From assembly GCF_001815985.1 (NCBI RefSeq), contig NZ_KV823538.1, positions 62,001-126,000 on the forward strand: a stretch of DNA of 64,000 nucleotides, given 5' to 3'. Below are positions 9,046 through 17,906 of this stretch, piece by piece. Each line of letters begins with the position of its first letter. Positions within the stretch are counted from its first letter, which is position 1. The translations under genes were made by a program, and so were the position numbers. The notes below the pieces were generated by a model that was not told where the DNA came from, made no database searches, and saw only the letters and a list, made by a program, of their open reading frames with translations. This DNA comes from Corynebacterium sp. HMSC27B11. GTDB taxonomy: Bacteria > Actinomycetota > Actinomycetes > Mycobacteriales > Mycobacteriaceae.

Positions 9046-9603
9046 CTAGTTCAGGCCGAGATCAGCCAGGCCGAGCAGCGGGCGGTATTCCAGGCCTTCT
9101 GCCTCGATGACGTCGCGGGCGCCGGTGTCGCGGTCCACGACCGTGGCCACGCCGACGACGTTCGCCCCGGCATCGCGGGCGGCAGCCACGGCGGTGAGTG
9201 GGGAGTTGCCGGTGGTCGTGGTGTCCTCGACGATGAGCACGTTCTTGCCTGCGATGTCCGGGCCTTCGATGCGGCGCTGCATGCCATGCTTCTTAGCTTC
9301 CTTGCGGACGACGAAGGAATCGACCCCCTCGCCGGCGTGCATGATCGCGGTGGCGACCGGATCGGCGCCGAGGGTCAGCCCGCCGACGTTGGTGTACTCC
9401 CAGTCGCTGGTCAGCTGGCGCAGGAGCTGGCCGATGAGTTTCGAGGCCTCCGCGTGAAGGGTGGCGCGGCGCAGGTCGACGTAGTAGTCAGCCTCCTTGC
9501 CGGAGGAGAGGGTGACTTTACCGTGGACGACGGCGAGCTCCTTGACGAGCTCTGCGAGTCGCGCAGCGGCGGCGCGGTCGACGGAGGGGGTTTCCTGTGC
9601 CAT
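9046..9603 (-). CDS. pyrE: Orotate phosphoribosyltransferase
   Basis: Transfers phosphoribose from PRPP to orotate to give OMP in pyrimidine synthesis. At 185 residues it is the normal length. The PRPP-binding loop NVLIVEDTTTTGNSPLTAV is clear at about residues 119-137, preceded by the DYYVDLRRATL strand and by VVRKEAKKHGMQRRIEG, which carries the catalytic Lys/His-containing flexible loop. It begins at ATG with GGAAGGA upstream. The upstream DMT gene is separated from it by a strong terminator, so pyrE probably has its own promoter and may be cotranscribed with the YhhN and trmH genes that follow. Confidence 0.96.
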   Translation of the reverse strand: MAQETPSVDRAAAARLAELVKELAVVHGKVTLSSGKEADYYVDLRRATLHAEASKLIGQLLRQLTSDWEYTNVGGLTLGADPVATAIMHAGEGVDSFVVRKEAKKHGMQRRIEGPDIAGKNVLIVEDTTTTGNSPLTAVAAARDAGANVVGVATVVDRDTGARDVIEAEGLEYRPLLGLADLGLN

Positions 9604-9662
9604 GGGATGCGTTCCTTCCGAAGGAGGGGATGAAAGCTTTGCTGTTCTTTAAGTTACCGCAG

Positions 9663-9719
9663 GAAAAACAAAACCCACCCAGTGGGCCTCGCGTTCAGCG
9701 AGGGCTCATTGGGTGGGTT
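9663..9719 (-). terminator. Intrinsic terminator after the DMT exporter gene
   Basis: On the minus strand an imperfect stem of about 20 bp (arms near 9701-9719 and 9672-9691, loop around GTTCA) is followed by TTTTGTTTTT. It lies downstream of the gene ending at 9816 and upstream of pyrE, so it separates the two transcripts. Confidence 0.85.
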
Positions 9720-9815
9720 GCCGCGTGGAAGGGTCAGACCACGCTAGCTTTTCGTGGTCACACTTCCGATTGAAGCGGAATCACAGTCTTCTTTTAGTCC
9801 CGGGAGGGGCTTGTT

Positions 9816-10988
9816 TTAGTCCCGCAGGGGCTTGGCCTCATCTGGATCGTGCCCCGGAGCGAGGCCTTCTCGAACGAGTTCATCTTCGATTGTGTCCTCC
9901 GGGTTACCGACATCGCCTGTCTTTTGTTTCTTTCCTAGCCACTTATCGAAGAGGCCATTTTGGTACATCACCGTTCCCAGAATCATGATAATACCCAGGA
10001 ACTGCAGCAGGGATGGAACCTCACCGAACAGCGGCCAAGCGATGACCACCGAGGAGACCGGGGAGAGCAGCAGGATACCGGCGGACAGCGTCGGATCCAG
10101 CCAGACGGAACCCCACTGGACAAAGGTCCACGCGATTGCCTGGCCAAGGGTGGCCAGCATGATCAGCCAGATCCAGTTCATGGTGGTCAGTTCGTCACCC
10201 AGAGCGGACTCAGGGTTCACGGCAGGCAGGTGACCATCGACCAGGACACCGTGAGTGAAGTCAAAGCCACCGCGCGGGGAGCCAGTGTATGCCCACAGAG
10301 CCGGGGCAACCAGCTGGGAGATAGCCGTGTACATCATGGGCTGGACGTACAGATCCTTACGCGGGGCGGTGGTACCAGCCTTGCGGGAGAAGTACAGGTA
10401 GAAGGAGTAGCAGATACCAGAGGTCAGGCCGAGCAGGGTGCCCAGGGTTGCGGTATTGATGCCAGCGATCTGCTCCGGGCCGGTGGACTCGCCACTGCCC
10501 TCGAAGACACCACCGGTGAGCATGACACCGACGATCATGATCGGCACGAGCACCAGGAAGACCGGCGGGATCTTGTACTTATCGAAGATCGCCGTCAGCA
10601 TCGGAACGACGATCACCTGCAGGTTCAGCAGGATGGCCGCGATGCCGGCGCCAACGTAGAAGATCGAGTAGTTCCAACAGGTGAAGTCAACACCCAAGAA
10701 CAGGCCTGCAACGAGGGACATGATAATGCCCGCCTTGGGCAGGGAGCCCTTACGCTTGATCTCCCAGAAGCCGAATGGCAGCAGAACGAGCAAGCCAATC
10801 AACACACGCAGGAATGCCTGCGTTGCGGGATCCATGTTGGAGGCCTTCACCCAGATAGGAGTGAAAGCGAGGAATGCGGTACCCAGTCCGAGAATGAGCA
10901 CGGCCTTGCCGTGGGACACAGGCTTGACTGGAAGCATGCGTCCGGACGCCGTAGCGCCTTGACCCTTAACAGTGTTCATGGTGTCCAT
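9816..10988 (-). CDS. DMT-superfamily (EamA-type) transporter
   Basis: A 390-residue inner-membrane protein with about ten hydrophobic segments arranged as two EamA halves. The first contains FTPIWVKASNMDPATQAFLR, and the second half ends LSAGILLLSPVSSVVIAWPLFGEVPSLLQFLGIIMILG, which is the classic closing EamA pattern. Members export amino acids or other metabolites; the substrate is unknown. The C-terminal 45 residues are hydrophilic and acidic. It has its own terminator and a 241-base, AT-rich, palindrome-containing leader, so it looks like a singly regulated unit. The start could be the ATG at 10988 or the one at 10979. Confidence 0.85.
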   Translation of the reverse strand: MDTMNTVKGQGATASGRMLPVKPVSHGKAVLILGLGTAFLAFTPIWVKASNMDPATQAFLRVLIGLLVLLPFGFWEIKRKGSLPKAGIIMSLVAGLFLGVDFTCWNYSIFYVGAGIAAILLNLQVIVVPMLTAIFDKYKIPPVFLVLVPIMIVGVMLTGGVFEGSGESTGPEQIAGINTATLGTLLGLTSGICYSFYLYFSRKAGTTAPRKDLYVQPMMYTAISQLVAPALWAYTGSPRGGFDFTHGVLVDGHLPAVNPESALGDELTTMNWIWLIMLATLGQAIAWTFVQWGSVWLDPTLSAGILLLSPVSSVVIAWPLFGEVPSLLQFLGIIMILGTVMYQNGLFDKWLGKKQKTGDVGNPEDTIEDELVREGLAPGHDPDEAKPLRD

Positions 10989-11021
10989 TTTTACATTTCC
11001 CGTTAAGGCAATTGCAATGAT

Positions 11022-11100
11022 TTATGCCCAATATCACAAATAACCCAATATGCCCGTATTGTTTCCGCAATTGATCAATCACCTATTTTAGTGGGCATAA
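11022..11100. promoter_or_regulatory. Cluster of inverted repeats upstream of the DMT exporter
   Basis: This AT-rich leader holds three symmetric elements. TTATGCCC (11022-11029) is matched by GGGCATAA (11093-11100). CAATA-N6-TATTG lies at 11046-11061. The perfect palindrome ATTGATCAAT lies at 11070-11079. Their position just upstream of the start at 10988 suggests operator sites for a dimeric regulator. No regulator gene lies next to it, so the factor is unknown. Confidence 0.4.
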
Positions 11101-11229
11101 CGGGAGTTATGTTCTAAAGGGAAGTGAATTCCTTATGCCGAGATATCTCTTTCAACAATTCAGGCTCGAATAATTCGATCATTGTCCTCGCCGTCAGGAA
11201 GTTCCGGACACCACCTCGACCTAAAGAAT

Positions 11230-12900
11230 TTAACGCCCCTCCGAACGCCAATCTTCGTCATCACCCGGCTCGACGATTTCCGCTTCTACCAGCTCAATCT
11301 CCGCCTCTACTGGCTCAATCGGGGAAGGGAGCGCATGGCGCGCATCCGGGGCGCGGTGACGCCCGCTACGGCGGCGCTGCCCCCGTCGCTCTGCAGCAGT
11401 GGCGGACAGCTCGTCGCTAAAGATTGTGGGCGCCCTCTCAATATCCGCACGAATAACTTGGGGGCGCTGGCCGACTGATGCAGATATATGGTCGGGATCC
11501 TCCCCAATAAGGGGGATATTCTCTGAATCCATTTCGAGCACCGAGTCACTGAAATCATCAGCCGGGTCCGCCTCACGACCCCGGTCGAAACGGCTCGGGA
11601 ATTCCACCGGATTAGCCGGCCGCTCAATATGCGGACGATCCGAGAAGGTTGATTCGTCACTTTCTTGGCCGGCATAAACCTCCGCGGCGTCCGATACCGA
11701 GCTCGGCGGCACGGCAGCCTCCCCTGATTCCCCCGCCTCCACGGGCGCGGCGGGGGTCTGCCCCACGGGACGCAGGTAGCCCGGCCGTGACTTCCTCTCC
11801 CCCGCCGGGCTCGCGTTTTCCTCGCCACGCCCCCGACCGATCTTCTCCTGCAACGCCCCCTCGCCCTGCTGGCAATCAGCAGATTCCGCACCGGCGGGGC
11901 TGAGGGAGACCGCAGTACCCGGCAGCGCCCGCGTCTGGTCCGCGTTCTCCAGCTCCAGGACCACACTCATCGTGCGCGGCGGAAGAACCATCGCCGCATG
12001 CGCCAGGGAAAGCAGCTCCGGCAGAATCCGCAGCCAGATGCTGAAGTCCAGCTTCCGGCTAATGCTCAAGATGACCCAGTCGCCGCCCCAGATAACGTCG
12101 GAGGCGACCTGGCTCAGCGCTGCGAGGCTATCCTCCACCCGGACATCCAGCATGCGGTCGAGCGCCCGCACATCGGAGGTGTAGGCAGCATAAGGCGGCT
12201 GATCCAGCAGCTCGGAACGGCGCAGCCCCTCCGTCACCCCCTGCTCGCGGGAGTAGTGCACCGTCACCGGGGACGCGGCCGCCCGGCGCATCGCCATGAG
12301 CGTGCCCTCCCCCAGGTCTGCCACGTGGTACTCGTGCCCCTCCCAAAAGCCACTGACCACATCCTTGGCCAGGGCCCGAATGGGAGAAACGCTCACCGCG
12401 TGCAGTGCGGCAATCGGCCACTCCTGCGGCAAATCGAGATCCTCACGGGTGAACTCCGCCCCGTTGGCGGCAGCCCACTGGCGGCGCCGGCGGCGGATCG
12501 AGACAAACAGCCCACCCTGGGCAGTCTCGGCGGCCACCATATCCGGCCCCTCCTCCGGGGCCTGTGCGTCCTCCGGGGGCAGCTCCGGCGCGTCCTCTGG
12601 CTGGGCTTGCTCCCCAACCGGGCTTGCGACAGCACCCTCGCCCGCACGGTCGGCCCGCTCGTCGGCCGACCCGCCGCCATCGGCAGCGCCAGGAACCGCC
12701 CCAGCGGTCGACGCCGCGCCGTTCGCGTCACCGTCGTCGTCGGTGGAGTCGGGGTCCGGGAGGGAAGAAGCGGGAGGAACCGACTGCCTAGCTGCCGCAG
12801 CACCGCCAGACTCCCCCTGGGAGCTCGCGTGCTTCAGCAACCACACCGCCACAACGAGCAAAATCAGCCCGATGAGCAGGGCAACAATCGATCCACTCAT
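11230..12900 (-). CDS. Membrane-anchored hypothetical protein with low-complexity linkers
   Basis: I do not recognise the family. The 556-residue protein starts with a single membrane helix (residues about 5-23, SIVALLIGLILLVVAVWLL). A roughly 100-residue acidic Ala/Pro/Glu-rich linker follows. A folded domain spans about residues 130-320, with WPIAALHAVSVSPIRALAKD, FWEGHEYHVADLGEGTLMAM and DWVILSISRKLDFSIWLRI. The remaining 235 residues are again low complexity and acidic, with a basic patch near RRGQRRRSGRHRAP. The layout suggests a cytoplasmic-membrane protein with its domain on one side. It is followed on the minus strand by the DMT gene but is probably a separate unit after the gcvH terminator. 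Confidence 0.65.
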   Translation of the reverse strand: MSGSIVALLIGLILLVVAVWLLKHASSQGESGGAAAARQSVPPASSLPDPDSTDDDGDANGAASTAGAVPGAADGGGSADERADRAGEGAVASPVGEQAQPEDAPELPPEDAQAPEEGPDMVAAETAQGGLFVSIRRRRRQWAAANGAEFTREDLDLPQEWPIAALHAVSVSPIRALAKDVVSGFWEGHEYHVADLGEGTLMAMRRAAASPVTVHYSREQGVTEGLRRSELLDQPPYAAYTSDVRALDRMLDVRVEDSLAALSQVASDVIWGGDWVILSISRKLDFSIWLRILPELLSLAHAAMVLPPRTMSVVLELENADQTRALPGTAVSLSPAGAESADCQQGEGALQEKIGRGRGEENASPAGERKSRPGYLRPVGQTPAAPVEAGESGEAAVPPSSVSDAAEVYAGQESDESTFSDRPHIERPANPVEFPSRFDRGREADPADDFSDSVLEMDSENIPLIGEDPDHISASVGQRPQVIRADIERAPTIFSDELSATAAERRGQRRRSGRHRAPDARHALPSPIEPVEAEIELVEAEIVEPGDDEDWRSEGR

Positions 12901-12940
12901 GTCGTTCAGCCTAGTCCGCCTCCCCGTACAGCAACAGAAA

Positions 12941-12978
12941 GCGGGGAGCGAGCCTGGCAGCCAGCCTCACTCCCCGCC
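12941..12978 (-). terminator. Intrinsic terminator after gcvH
   Basis: On the minus strand GCGGGGAGTGAG pairs with CTCGCTCCCCGC around a GC-rich inner stem and is followed by TTTCTGTT. It sits 22 bases past the gcvH stop and just before the next gene, so it closes the glycine cleavage transcript. Confidence 0.75.
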
Positions 12979-12999
12979 CGATAGGCGCGTCAGCGCCTC

Positions 13000-13383
13000 T
13001 TACTCGTTGGCAGCAGCGTAGTCGGCGCTGTCCATCAGCTCGCCCGGCTCGGAGACGCGGACGTCATAGAGCCAGCCCTCGCCGTACGGATCCTCGTTGA
13101 TGATCCCGGCGTTATCCTCGAGCTCTTCGTTCACGGCGACGATCTCGCCGGAGACCGGTGCGTAGATGTCGGACACGGACTTGGTGGACTCGACCTCGCC
13201 GAATGGCTCACCGGCCTCAACCTCGTCGCCGACCTCCGGGAGCTCGACGAACACGATCTCGCCGAGAGCCTCTGCAGCAATGTGGGTGATGCCGACGCGA
13301 ACGACCTCACCCTCCGTGATGTCGGTGGTGTTAACCCACTCGTGCTCTTCGGAGTACAGGAAGTCAGTAGGCAAAGCAGTCAT
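13000..13383 (-). CDS. gcvH: Glycine cleavage system H protein
   Basis: The lipoyl-carrying shuttle of the glycine cleavage complex, 127 residues. The lipoylation segment is visible as GEVESTKSVSDIYAPVSGEI at about residues 62-81, with the modified Lys in ESTKSV. The N-terminus YSEEHEWV and the C-terminal DPYGEGWLYDVR are also standard. It lies downstream of gcvT, separated by a 274-base gap that holds a large inverted repeat, which is unusual for this operon and suggests separate control. Confidence 0.97.
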   Translation of the reverse strand: MTALPTDFLYSEEHEWVNTTDITEGEVVRVGITHIAAEALGEIVFVELPEVGDEVEAGEPFGEVESTKSVSDIYAPVSGEIVAVNEELEDNAGIINEDPYGEGWLYDVRVSEPGELMDSADYAAANE

Positions 13384-13540
13384 GGTCGCTCCTCACGATC
13401 ATCTTCAAAAACAGTGGGCGTGACATGGGCCTAGGGTGTAATCCCCACCACATCGAACACGGCAAACTGTACTACACAGCCAGCCCGCTGCGACGAATAT
13501 CACGGGGATACCTTGGCCCGGGGCCGGCTGGGCCACCCCC

Positions 13541-13612
13541 ATTTCATGTTTTGCAGAGTTTGATGCCGCTTTTCTCGGGTTTTCCGACGTCAAACTCTGC
13601 AAAACGTGAAAT
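13541..13612. repeat. Large inverted repeat between gcvT and gcvH
   Basis: Arms 13541-13564 (ATTTCATGTTTTGCAGAGTT and onward) and 13589-13612 are complementary over about 23 of 24 bases around a 24-base T-rich loop. Each arm contains AAACTCTGCAAAA on one strand, close to the AAACTTTGCAAA core that I recall for the acetate-metabolism regulator RamB. It could be a pair of operators, a hairpin in the gcvT-gcvH message, or a small repeated element. I saw no second copy of the arms in this window. Confidence 0.8.
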
Positions 13613-13657
13613 AAACCTGAAATAGGGGTAGGGCGGGGCGGTGAGGCCCCGGCTGCC

Positions 13658-14848
13658 CTACTTTTCGCGCTGGTAGAAGGGCATCTCCACGACCTGGTAC
13701 GGGTACTGCTTGCCGCGGATATCGACCTGCACGGTCTGCCCCACGGCCGCTGCCCCGCCTTCCTCGGTCGCGGCCTTATCCACGTAGGCCATCGCGACCG
13801 GGTAACCCAGGGTCGGCGAGAGCGCGCCCGAGGTGACCTCTCCGATCGGCTGGGCATCCTCGCCCGCGCCGGCCAGGACCGCGTAGCCACTGCGGGCTGC
13901 GCGGCGACCCTCACCCTGCAGGCCGATGAGCACCCGCGCCGCGCCCTTCTCCTTCGCCGTCACGATCGCATCGCGCCCCACGAAGGAATCCTTGGACTTC
14001 GTCGCAGCGAGAATGCCCAGGCCCGCGTCGACCGGGGTGAGCTCGTCGTTGAGCTCATTGCCGTAGAGCGGCATGCCCGCCTCCAGGCGCAGGGTGTCGC
14101 GGGCAGCCAGACCACAGGGCAGGCCGTCCAGCTCCGTGGCCTTGCCCAGCGCGACGTTCCACACCTGCTCGGCGGCATCGTTGTCCACGATGATCTCGAA
14201 GCCGTCCTCGCCGGTGTAGCCCGTGCGAGCGATCAGCGCCGGCTGACCGGCGACGATGCCCTTGAATGCGGCGTAGTAGCCCAGGCCGTCGACCGCGCCC
14301 TTGACGTCCTCGGTCGCGCCGGAAGCCTCCGGGGCGTCGGTGACGTTCTCGACGATCGCGTGCATGACCTCGGCAGCCTTCGGACCCTGGATCGCGACGA
14401 GGGACTTGTCCGCAGTCTGGTCCACGACGGTGACGTCGAACCCTTCGGCGCGCTGCGCCAGGGCCTCGGCGACGCGCGGGGCGTTGCCGGCATTCGGGAC
14501 GACGAGGAAGTCGTCCTCCGCGAGACGGTAGGTGATCAGGTCATCCACGATGCCGCCGTCCTCGGTGCACAGCATGGAGTACTTCGCCTTGCCGACCTTG
14601 ACGGCGGACAGGCGGGAGATCAGGGCGTAGTCGAGGAACTCCGCGGCCTGCGGGCCGGAGACCTCCACCTCACCCATGTGGGAGAGGTCGAAGACGCCGA
14701 TGGTCTCGCGGACGGCGCGGTGCTCGTCGAGTTCCTTGCCGTACTTCAGGGGCATGTCCCAGCCACCGAAGTCGGTGAAGCGGGCACCGAGCTGCTCGTG
14801 CACGTGGTGCAGGGCGGTGTGCTTCGGGATGCTTGCAGAATCAGTCAT
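13658..14848 (-). CDS. gcvT: Glycine cleavage system T protein (aminomethyltransferase)
   Basis: Transfers the methylene group from the H-protein-bound aminomethyl to tetrahydrofolate, releasing ammonia. The 396 residues carry the GcvT pattern: FTDFGGWDMPLKYGKELDEH near the N-terminus, GVFDLSHMGEVEVSG, ALIARTGYTGEDGFEI, and the C-terminal GEVTSGALSPTLGYPVAMAYV barrel. The ATG at 14848 has AAGGAAGG upstream and is preferred to the start at 14866. It lies 30 bases after gcvP on the same strand, so the two are cotranscribed. Confidence 0.97.
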   Translation of the reverse strand: MTDSASIPKHTALHHVHEQLGARFTDFGGWDMPLKYGKELDEHRAVRETIGVFDLSHMGEVEVSGPQAAEFLDYALISRLSAVKVGKAKYSMLCTEDGGIVDDLITYRLAEDDFLVVPNAGNAPRVAEALAQRAEGFDVTVVDQTADKSLVAIQGPKAAEVMHAIVENVTDAPEASGATEDVKGAVDGLGYYAAFKGIVAGQPALIARTGYTGEDGFEIIVDNDAAEQVWNVALGKATELDGLPCGLAARDTLRLEAGMPLYGNELNDELTPVDAGLGILAATKSKDSFVGRDAIVTAKEKGAARVLIGLQGEGRRAARSGYAVLAGAGEDAQPIGEVTSGALSPTLGYPVAMAYVDKAATEEGGAAAVGQTVQVDIRGKQYPYQVVEMPFYQREK

Positions 14849-14878
14849 TGCAAAACCTTCCTTCAAACGTGCTGGGTC

Positions 14879-17800
14879 TTAGTCCTCGATAGCGAAAGCT
14901 TCGAGCGGCGGGCAGGAGCACATGAGGTTGCGGTCGCCGTAGGCGTTGTCGATGCGACGCACCGGCGGGAAGTACTTCGTGTGGCGCAGGCCATCCACCG
15001 GGAAGGCAGCCTGCTGACGGGAGAACTTGCCGCCGGAGACGGCCTCCTCGAAGTCGTCGCGGGTCACGCTGAACGCGGTGAACGGCGCGTGGCGCAGCAC
15101 GGATTCCTCGACGGTGACCTTGCCGTCGATGATCTCCTGGATCTCACCGCGGATGGTGATCATCGCTTCGATGAAGCGGTCCAGCTCCCCCTTGTCCTCA
15201 GACTCGGTCGGCTCGACCATCAGGGTGCCCGGCACCGGGAAGGCCAGGGTCGGGGCGTGGAAACCGAAGTCCATCAGGCGCTTGGAGACGTCCTCGGCGG
15301 TCACGCCGGAGGCCTTGGTCAGGGCATTGAGGTCCAGGATGCACTCGTGGGCGACCAGGTCGTTCTTGCCCGTGTAGAGCGTCGGGAAGTGGTCGGCGAG
15401 CTTGCGGGAGATGTAGTTCGCGTTGACCAGGGCCATGCGGGAGGCCTCGGTCAGCCCCTCGTCACCCATCATCGCGATGTAGGACCAGGTGATCGGCAGG
15501 ACACCGGCGGAGCCGTAGCGTGCGCCGGACACCGGCAGGCCGGTGTTCGGATCCTCGGACTGTTCGACAGTCGCGTCGGTCGGCAGGAACGGGATGAGGT
15601 GCTCGGCCACACAGACCGGCCCCACGCCCGGGCCACCACCGCCGTGCGGGATGGTGAAGGTCTTGTGCAGGTTCAGGTGGGACACATCGCCGCCGAACTG
15701 CCCCGGCTGGCCCAGGCCGACCAGCGCGTTGAGGTTCGCGCCGTCGATGTACACCTGGCCGCCCGCGGCGTGGACCTTGTCGCAGACCTCGCGGACGTGC
15801 TCCTCGAACACGCCGTGGGTGGACGGGTAGGTGATCATGATGCCGGCGACCTCTGGGCCGTACTTCTCGAGCTTGGCGTCCAGATCATCCAGCAGGATCG
15901 AGCCGTCTTCGGCGGACTTCACGGCCACGACCTTCAGGCCGGCCAGTGCCGCGGAGGCGGCGTTGGTGCCGTGCGCGGAGGTCGGGATCAGCACCTTGTC
16001 ACGCTGGTCATCGCCGCGGGACAGGTGGTAGCGGTGGATCGCCAGCAGACCGGCGAACTCGCCCTGGGAGCCGGCATTCGGCTGAACGGAGACTTTCGCG
16101 TAGCCGGTGATCTTGGCCAGGCGCTCCTCCAGGTCATCGATGAGCTCCAGCCAGCCCGCTGCCTGATCGGCCGGGACGTGCGGGTGAATACCCGCGAACT
16201 CTGGCCAGGTGATCGGCTCCATGGAGACGGCGGCGTTGAGTTTCATAGTGCAGGAGCCCAGCGGGATCATCGTGCGGTCCAGCGCCAGGTCGCGGTCCGC
16301 CAGCTTGCGCATGTAGCGCATCATCTGGGTCTCGGAGGTGATGGCGGTGAAGATCGGGTGGGTCAGGATCTCGTCTTCGCGCAGCACACCGAGGTCGGCG
16401 AGCGGGCCGGCGGAAAGCTCGAAGCCGGCGGTATCCGCGGTCGCGCCCTTCTTCTCCGCGACGACGGCCAGCAGCTCGGCGACGTCCTCGTCAGTGGTGG
16501 ACTCGCCGACGGAAATTCCGACGTGGTCCTCGTCGACCTTCCGCAGGTTGAAGCCCGCGTCCAACGCACGCTGCAGGACGGCGTCCGCGCCACCGACGCT
16601 GGACACATCCACGGTCACGGTATCGAAGAAGGAGTCGTGAGCCAGGGTCAGGCCGGCCTCGGACAGACCCACACCCAGAGCGACGGCGCGGCCGTGCACC
16701 TGGGTTGCGATCTGGCGCAGGCCAGCCGGGCCGTGCCAGACGGCGTAGAAGCCCGCCACGACGGCCAGCAGGGCCTGGGCGGTACAGATGTTCGAGGTCG
16801 CCTTGTCGCGACGAATGTGCTGCTCGCGGGTCTGCAGAGCCAGGCGGTACGCCGGGGTGCCCTCGGCGTCCTTGGACACGCCCACGAGGCGGCCCGGCAT
16901 CTTGCGCTGCAGGGAATCGACGCAGGCCATGAAGCCGGCGTGCGGGCCGCCGAAGAACAGCGGCACACCGAAACGCTGGGCAGAGCCCACCGCGATGTCC
17001 GCACCCAGGGAGCCCGGGGAGGTCACCAGGACCTGGGCCAGCAGGTCGGCGGCGACGGTGACCAGCGCGCCGGCCTCCTTCGCAGCGGAGATCAGACCGC
17101 TCAGGTCGCGGATCCGGCCGGTGGACCCCGGGTTGGAGACCACAACACCGACCAGCGGGGTGTCTCCCGCGGCGGCGGCGAAATCAGCGGCGGTGGCGTC
17201 CTTAAAATCGACGACCTTGACCGGGATGTCCGCAGCCTCGGCGCGGGCCTCAGTCACGGTGATGGACTGCTGATGGAGGGAGGAGTCCAGCAGCACCACA
17301 CCACCCTGCTTGGCGGCCTTGGCATTGCCGCGAGCCATGAGCTGCACGGCCTCGGCGACGGCGGTGGCTTCGTCCAGCAGGGATGCGCCCGCAATCGGCA
17401 GGCCGGTGAGGTCCTGCACCATGGTCTGGAAGTTCAGCAGCGCCTCCAGGCGACCCTGGGAAATCTCCGGCTGGTACGGGGTGTAGGCGGTGTACCAGCC
17501 CGGGTTCTCGACCACGTTGCGGCGGATCACCGCGGGGGTGATCGTGTCGTAGTAACCGTTACCGATGAGCTGCTTCATCGGCTTATTCTTCGACGCCATC
17601 GCCTTGAGCGCGGCGAGAGTATCAGTTTCGGTCAGCGCGTCAGGCAGGCCGATCGGCCCCTCCTGAACGATGGAGGAAGGAAGGGCGGCCTCCGCGAGCG
17701 CAGCGGAGGAATCATAGCCCAGGAAGTCGAGAATCTCCTGGGTATCGCTGCCGTTGGGCCCGATGTGGCGGTGGACAAAAGCTGCGTGATCAGTAGCCAT
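14879..17800 (-). CDS. gcvP: Glycine dehydrogenase (decarboxylating), P protein
   Basis: The PLP-dependent decarboxylase of the glycine cleavage system. Its 973 residues are the fused full-length type. The PLP-lysine segment is visible as LNLHKTFTIPHGGGGPGVGP near residue 710, and the N-terminal RHIGPNGSDTQEILDFLGY and the FCAMTKL-like SCTMKLNAAVSMEP stretch are family markers. The ATG at 17800 is preferred to a TTG nine bases upstream because of its GGAAAG site. It is the first gene of gcvP-gcvT-(gcvH) and is divergent from the SDR gene at 17907. No glycine riboswitch pattern was found in the short leader. Confidence 0.97.
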   Translation of the reverse strand: MATDHAAFVHRHIGPNGSDTQEILDFLGYDSSAALAEAALPSSIVQEGPIGLPDALTETDTLAALKAMASKNKPMKQLIGNGYYDTITPAVIRRNVVENPGWYTAYTPYQPEISQGRLEALLNFQTMVQDLTGLPIAGASLLDEATAVAEAVQLMARGNAKAAKQGGVVLLDSSLHQQSITVTEARAEAADIPVKVVDFKDATAADFAAAAGDTPLVGVVVSNPGSTGRIRDLSGLISAAKEAGALVTVAADLLAQVLVTSPGSLGADIAVGSAQRFGVPLFFGGPHAGFMACVDSLQRKMPGRLVGVSKDAEGTPAYRLALQTREQHIRRDKATSNICTAQALLAVVAGFYAVWHGPAGLRQIATQVHGRAVALGVGLSEAGLTLAHDSFFDTVTVDVSSVGGADAVLQRALDAGFNLRKVDEDHVGISVGESTTDEDVAELLAVVAEKKGATADTAGFELSAGPLADLGVLREDEILTHPIFTAITSETQMMRYMRKLADRDLALDRTMIPLGSCTMKLNAAVSMEPITWPEFAGIHPHVPADQAAGWLELIDDLEERLAKITGYAKVSVQPNAGSQGEFAGLLAIHRYHLSRGDDQRDKVLIPTSAHGTNAASAALAGLKVVAVKSAEDGSILLDDLDAKLEKYGPEVAGIMITYPSTHGVFEEHVREVCDKVHAAGGQVYIDGANLNALVGLGQPGQFGGDVSHLNLHKTFTIPHGGGGPGVGPVCVAEHLIPFLPTDATVEQSEDPNTGLPVSGARYGSAGVLPITWSYIAMMGDEGLTEASRMALVNANYISRKLADHFPTLYTGKNDLVAHECILDLNALTKASGVTAEDVSKRLMDFGFHAPTLAFPVPGTLMVEPTESEDKGELDRFIEAMITIRGEIQEIIDGKVTVEESVLRHAPFTAFSVTRDDFEEAVSGGKFSRQQAAFPVDGLRHTKYFPPVRRIDNAYGDRNLMCSCPPLEAFAIED

Positions 17801-17906
17801 CAAGCTCAAACTTTCCGGTTTGTGGTGTGCTTATTCCGCCTAAATCCTATCGGAGGCTAAAGACAATAGTGGCCGGGGTCACGTTTTCAGGGGTAAGGTT
17901 CCTTTT

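Noticed and set aside
13405-13914. Frame of 169 codons across the gcvT-gcvH gap
   Set aside because: It overlaps gcvT in another frame, runs through the inverted repeat and lacks a start with a ribosome site.
14360-17860. A 1166-codon open frame antisense to gcvP and gcvT
   Set aside because: It spans two well-defined genes and gives a His/Gly/Val/Arg-rich product without any known motif.
17801-17906. Glycine riboswitch upstream of gcvP
   Set aside because: The 106-base gap to the divergent gene has none of the conserved paired aptamer segments and is too short for a tandem glycine riboswitch plus promoter.
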